The position numbers and the translations under genes were made by a program. From Streptomyces poonensis (GTDB lineage Bacteria > Actinomycetota > Actinomycetes > Streptomycetales > Streptomycetaceae), in the NCBI RefSeq assembly GCF_014650915.1, contig NZ_BMVW01000004.1, forward strand, positions 124,001 through 188,000: a stretch of DNA of 64,000 bases, written 5' to 3'. A model generated the notes under the pieces. That model did no database searches. It was not told the origin of the DNA and worked only from the letters and a program-made list of their open reading frames with translations. Of the stretch, positions 62,709-64,000 are shown in pieces. Every line of letters begins with the position of its first letter. Position 1 is the first letter of the stretch.

Positions 62709-64000
62709 ATGGACCGCCGCATTTTCGGGCTGGAGAACGAGTACGGCGTCACGTGTACGTTCAGGGGACAGCGCCGCCTGTCTCCCGACGAGGTGGCGCG
62801 GTACCTCTTCCGCCGTGTCGTGTCATGGGGCCGCAGCAGCAATGTGTTTCTGCGCAACGGCGCCCGCCTCTATCTCGATGTGGGCTCGCACCCGGAATAC
62901 GCGACACCCGAATGTGACAACGTGATCGAACTGGTCACTCACGACAAGGCCGGCGAGCGCATTCTCGAAGGGCTGCTGGTCGACGCGGAACGCCGCCTGC
63001 ACGAGGAGGGAATCGCGGGCGACGTCTACCTCTTCAAGAACAACACCGACTCGGCGGGCAACTCCTACGGCTGCCACGAGAACTATCTGGTGGCCCGGCA
63101 CGGGGAGTTCTCCCGGCTCGCGGACATCCTCATCCCGTTCCTCGTCACACGGCAGCTGCTGTGCGGCGCCGGCAAGGTGCTGCAGACGCCGCGCGGTGCC
63201 GTGTACTGCGTCAGTCAGCGCGCCGAGCACATCTGGGAGGGCGTCTCCTCGGCGACGACCCGGTCCCGGCCGATCATCAACACGCGCGACGAGCCGCACG
63301 CGGACGCAGAGCGCTATCGCCGCCTCCACGTCATCGTGGGCGACTCGAACATGTCCGAGACGACCATGCTGCTCAAGGTCGGCGCCACCGACCTGGTGCT
63401 GCGCATGATCGAGGCGGGCACGGTGATGCGGGACCTCACCCTGGAGAACCCGATCCGGGCGATCCGCGAGGTCAGCCATGACATCACGGGCCGCCGCAAG
63501 GTGCGCCTGGCCAGCGGGCGCGAGGCCTCCGCCCTGGAGGTGCAGCGGGAGTACTACGAGAAGGCCGTCGACTTCTGCGAGCGCCGCGGGATCCGCACCG
63601 GAACGGTCGAGCGGGTGCTGGAGCTGTGGGGCCGGACGCTCGAGGCGATCGAGTCGGAGGACCTGGACCGGATCGGCACCGAGATCGACTGGGTCATGAA
63701 GTACAAGCTCATCGAGCGGTACCGGGCCAAGCACAACATGACCATGTCGAATCCGCGGGTCGCGCAGATAGACCTCGCGTACCACGACATCCACCGCCGG
63801 CGGGGGCTGTACTACCTGCTGGAGAAGAAGGGGCAGGCCGACCGCGTCTGCAACGACTTGAAGATCTTCGAGGGCAAGTCCGTTCCGCCGCAGACCACTC
63901 GGGCCCGGCTGCGCGGTGACTTCATCCGGCGGGCCCAGGAACAGCGCCGCGATTTCACCGTCGACTGGGTGCACCTCAAGCTGAACGACCAGGCGCAGCG
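62709..64000 (+). CDS. pafA: Pup-protein ligase, 3' end missing
   Basis: 430 codons are present and the last ~20 lie beyond the window. [16 protein letters not shown] opens it (Glu for Mg-ATP). [18 protein letters not shown] holds the catalytic Asp, and [17 protein letters not shown] and [29 protein letters not shown] match Dop. The Dop-loop is absent, which marks it as the ligase. It phosphorylates the C-terminal Glu of Pup and attaches it to lysines. It is separated from prcA by the LacI/MFS pair. Confidence 0.97.
   Translation, partial: MDRRIFGLENEYGVTCTFRGQRRLSPDEVARYLFRRVVSWGRSSNVFLRNGARLYLDVGSHPEYATPECDNVIELVTHDKAGERILEGLLVDAERRLHEEGIAGDVYLFKNNTDSAGNSYGCHENYLVARHGEFSRLADILIPFLVTRQLLCGAGKVLQTPRGAVYCVSQRAEHIWEGVSSATTRSRPIINTRDEPHADAERYRRLHVIVGDSNMSETTMLLKVGATDLVLRMIEAGTVMRDLTLENPIRAIREVSHDITGRRKVRLASGREASALEVQREYYEKAVDFCERRGIRTGTVERVLELWGRTLEAIESEDLDRIGTEIDWVMKYKLIERYRAKHNMTMSNPRVAQIDLAYHDIHRRRGLYYLLEKKGQADRVCNDLKIFEGKSVPPQTTRARLRGDFIRRAQEQRRDFTVDWVHLKLNDQAQ

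Noticed and set aside
1..64000. CRISPR array, insertion sequence or intact prophage
   Set aside because: No regularly spaced repeats, transposase, integrase or terminal inverted repeats were seen; short tandem repeats are listed separately.

Overview
The window is high-GC, almost purely coding DNA from a Streptomyces chromosome. Support for this comes from the strong third-position GC bias, frequent GTG starts, mycothiol biosynthesis (mshC), chaplin genes, the gyl glycerol operon with its IclR-type regulator, and a Pup-proteasome locus. The gene order looks like the conserved core-chromosome arrangement known from S. coelicolor. No insertion sequence, CRISPR array or intact prophage was seen.

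Layout. 1-6.1 kb: an acyl-CoA ligase fragment, a TetR regulator, and a phosphotransferase/acyl-CoA dehydrogenase pair resembling a split ACAD10/11, with a palindromic operator; then a His-rich protein, an MDR oxidoreductase, and a Nudix-DUF202-DUF202 operon. 6.3-11.5 kb: an FAD dehydrogenase, then gluconate uptake and phosphorylation (gntP, gntK) with a divergent GntR regulator, and a YchJ-like protein. 11.5-13.5 kb: a decayed coding region, a peptidoglycan amidase and tRNA-Leu(GAG). 13.7-22.3 kb: an M20 peptidase, the chaplin pair chpH/chpC, a DUF5703 protein, an acidic protein, a RecD-like protein, an aldo/keto reductase and a luciferase-like oxidoreductase.

22.5-28.1 kb: a ferritin-like protein, CorA, and the histidine phosphatase-DUF3090-SCO1664-mshC cassette. 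28.2-33.2 kb: a Gln-rich protein, a cytoplasmic-looking subtilase, a Tat-type beta-propeller protein and a PAC2 protein. 33.4-39.5 kb: an FCD-type GntR regulator, then glpD-glpK-glpF and gylR, all on the minus strand. 39.9-48.2 kb: B12-dependent methionine synthase, a HAD phosphatase, and two orphan solute-binding lipoproteins. 48.2-53.6 kb: a NarL-type response regulator, a RecB-type nuclease, an M50 protease with CBS domains, a tRNA m1A methyltransferase and a small secreted protein.

53.7-64 kb: the Pup-proteasome system, in the order ferredoxin (opposite strand), arc ATPase, dop, pup, a broken endonuclease VII gene, prcB, prcA, then a LacI regulator with a divergent MFS exporter, and pafA running off the end. 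PafA joins Pup to substrate lysines, ARC unfolds the tagged protein into the PrcBA chamber, and Dop removes Pup. Pup here already ends in Gly-Gly-Glu, so Dop's deamidation step is not needed.

Regulation can be read directly from several intergenic palindromes: TetR type at 3340, GntR type at 34138, GylR at 38492 and 39588, LacI at 61348, and an unassigned one at 44553. Many genes appear leaderless, with a TAGGCT-like -10 box 6-8 bases before the start codon.
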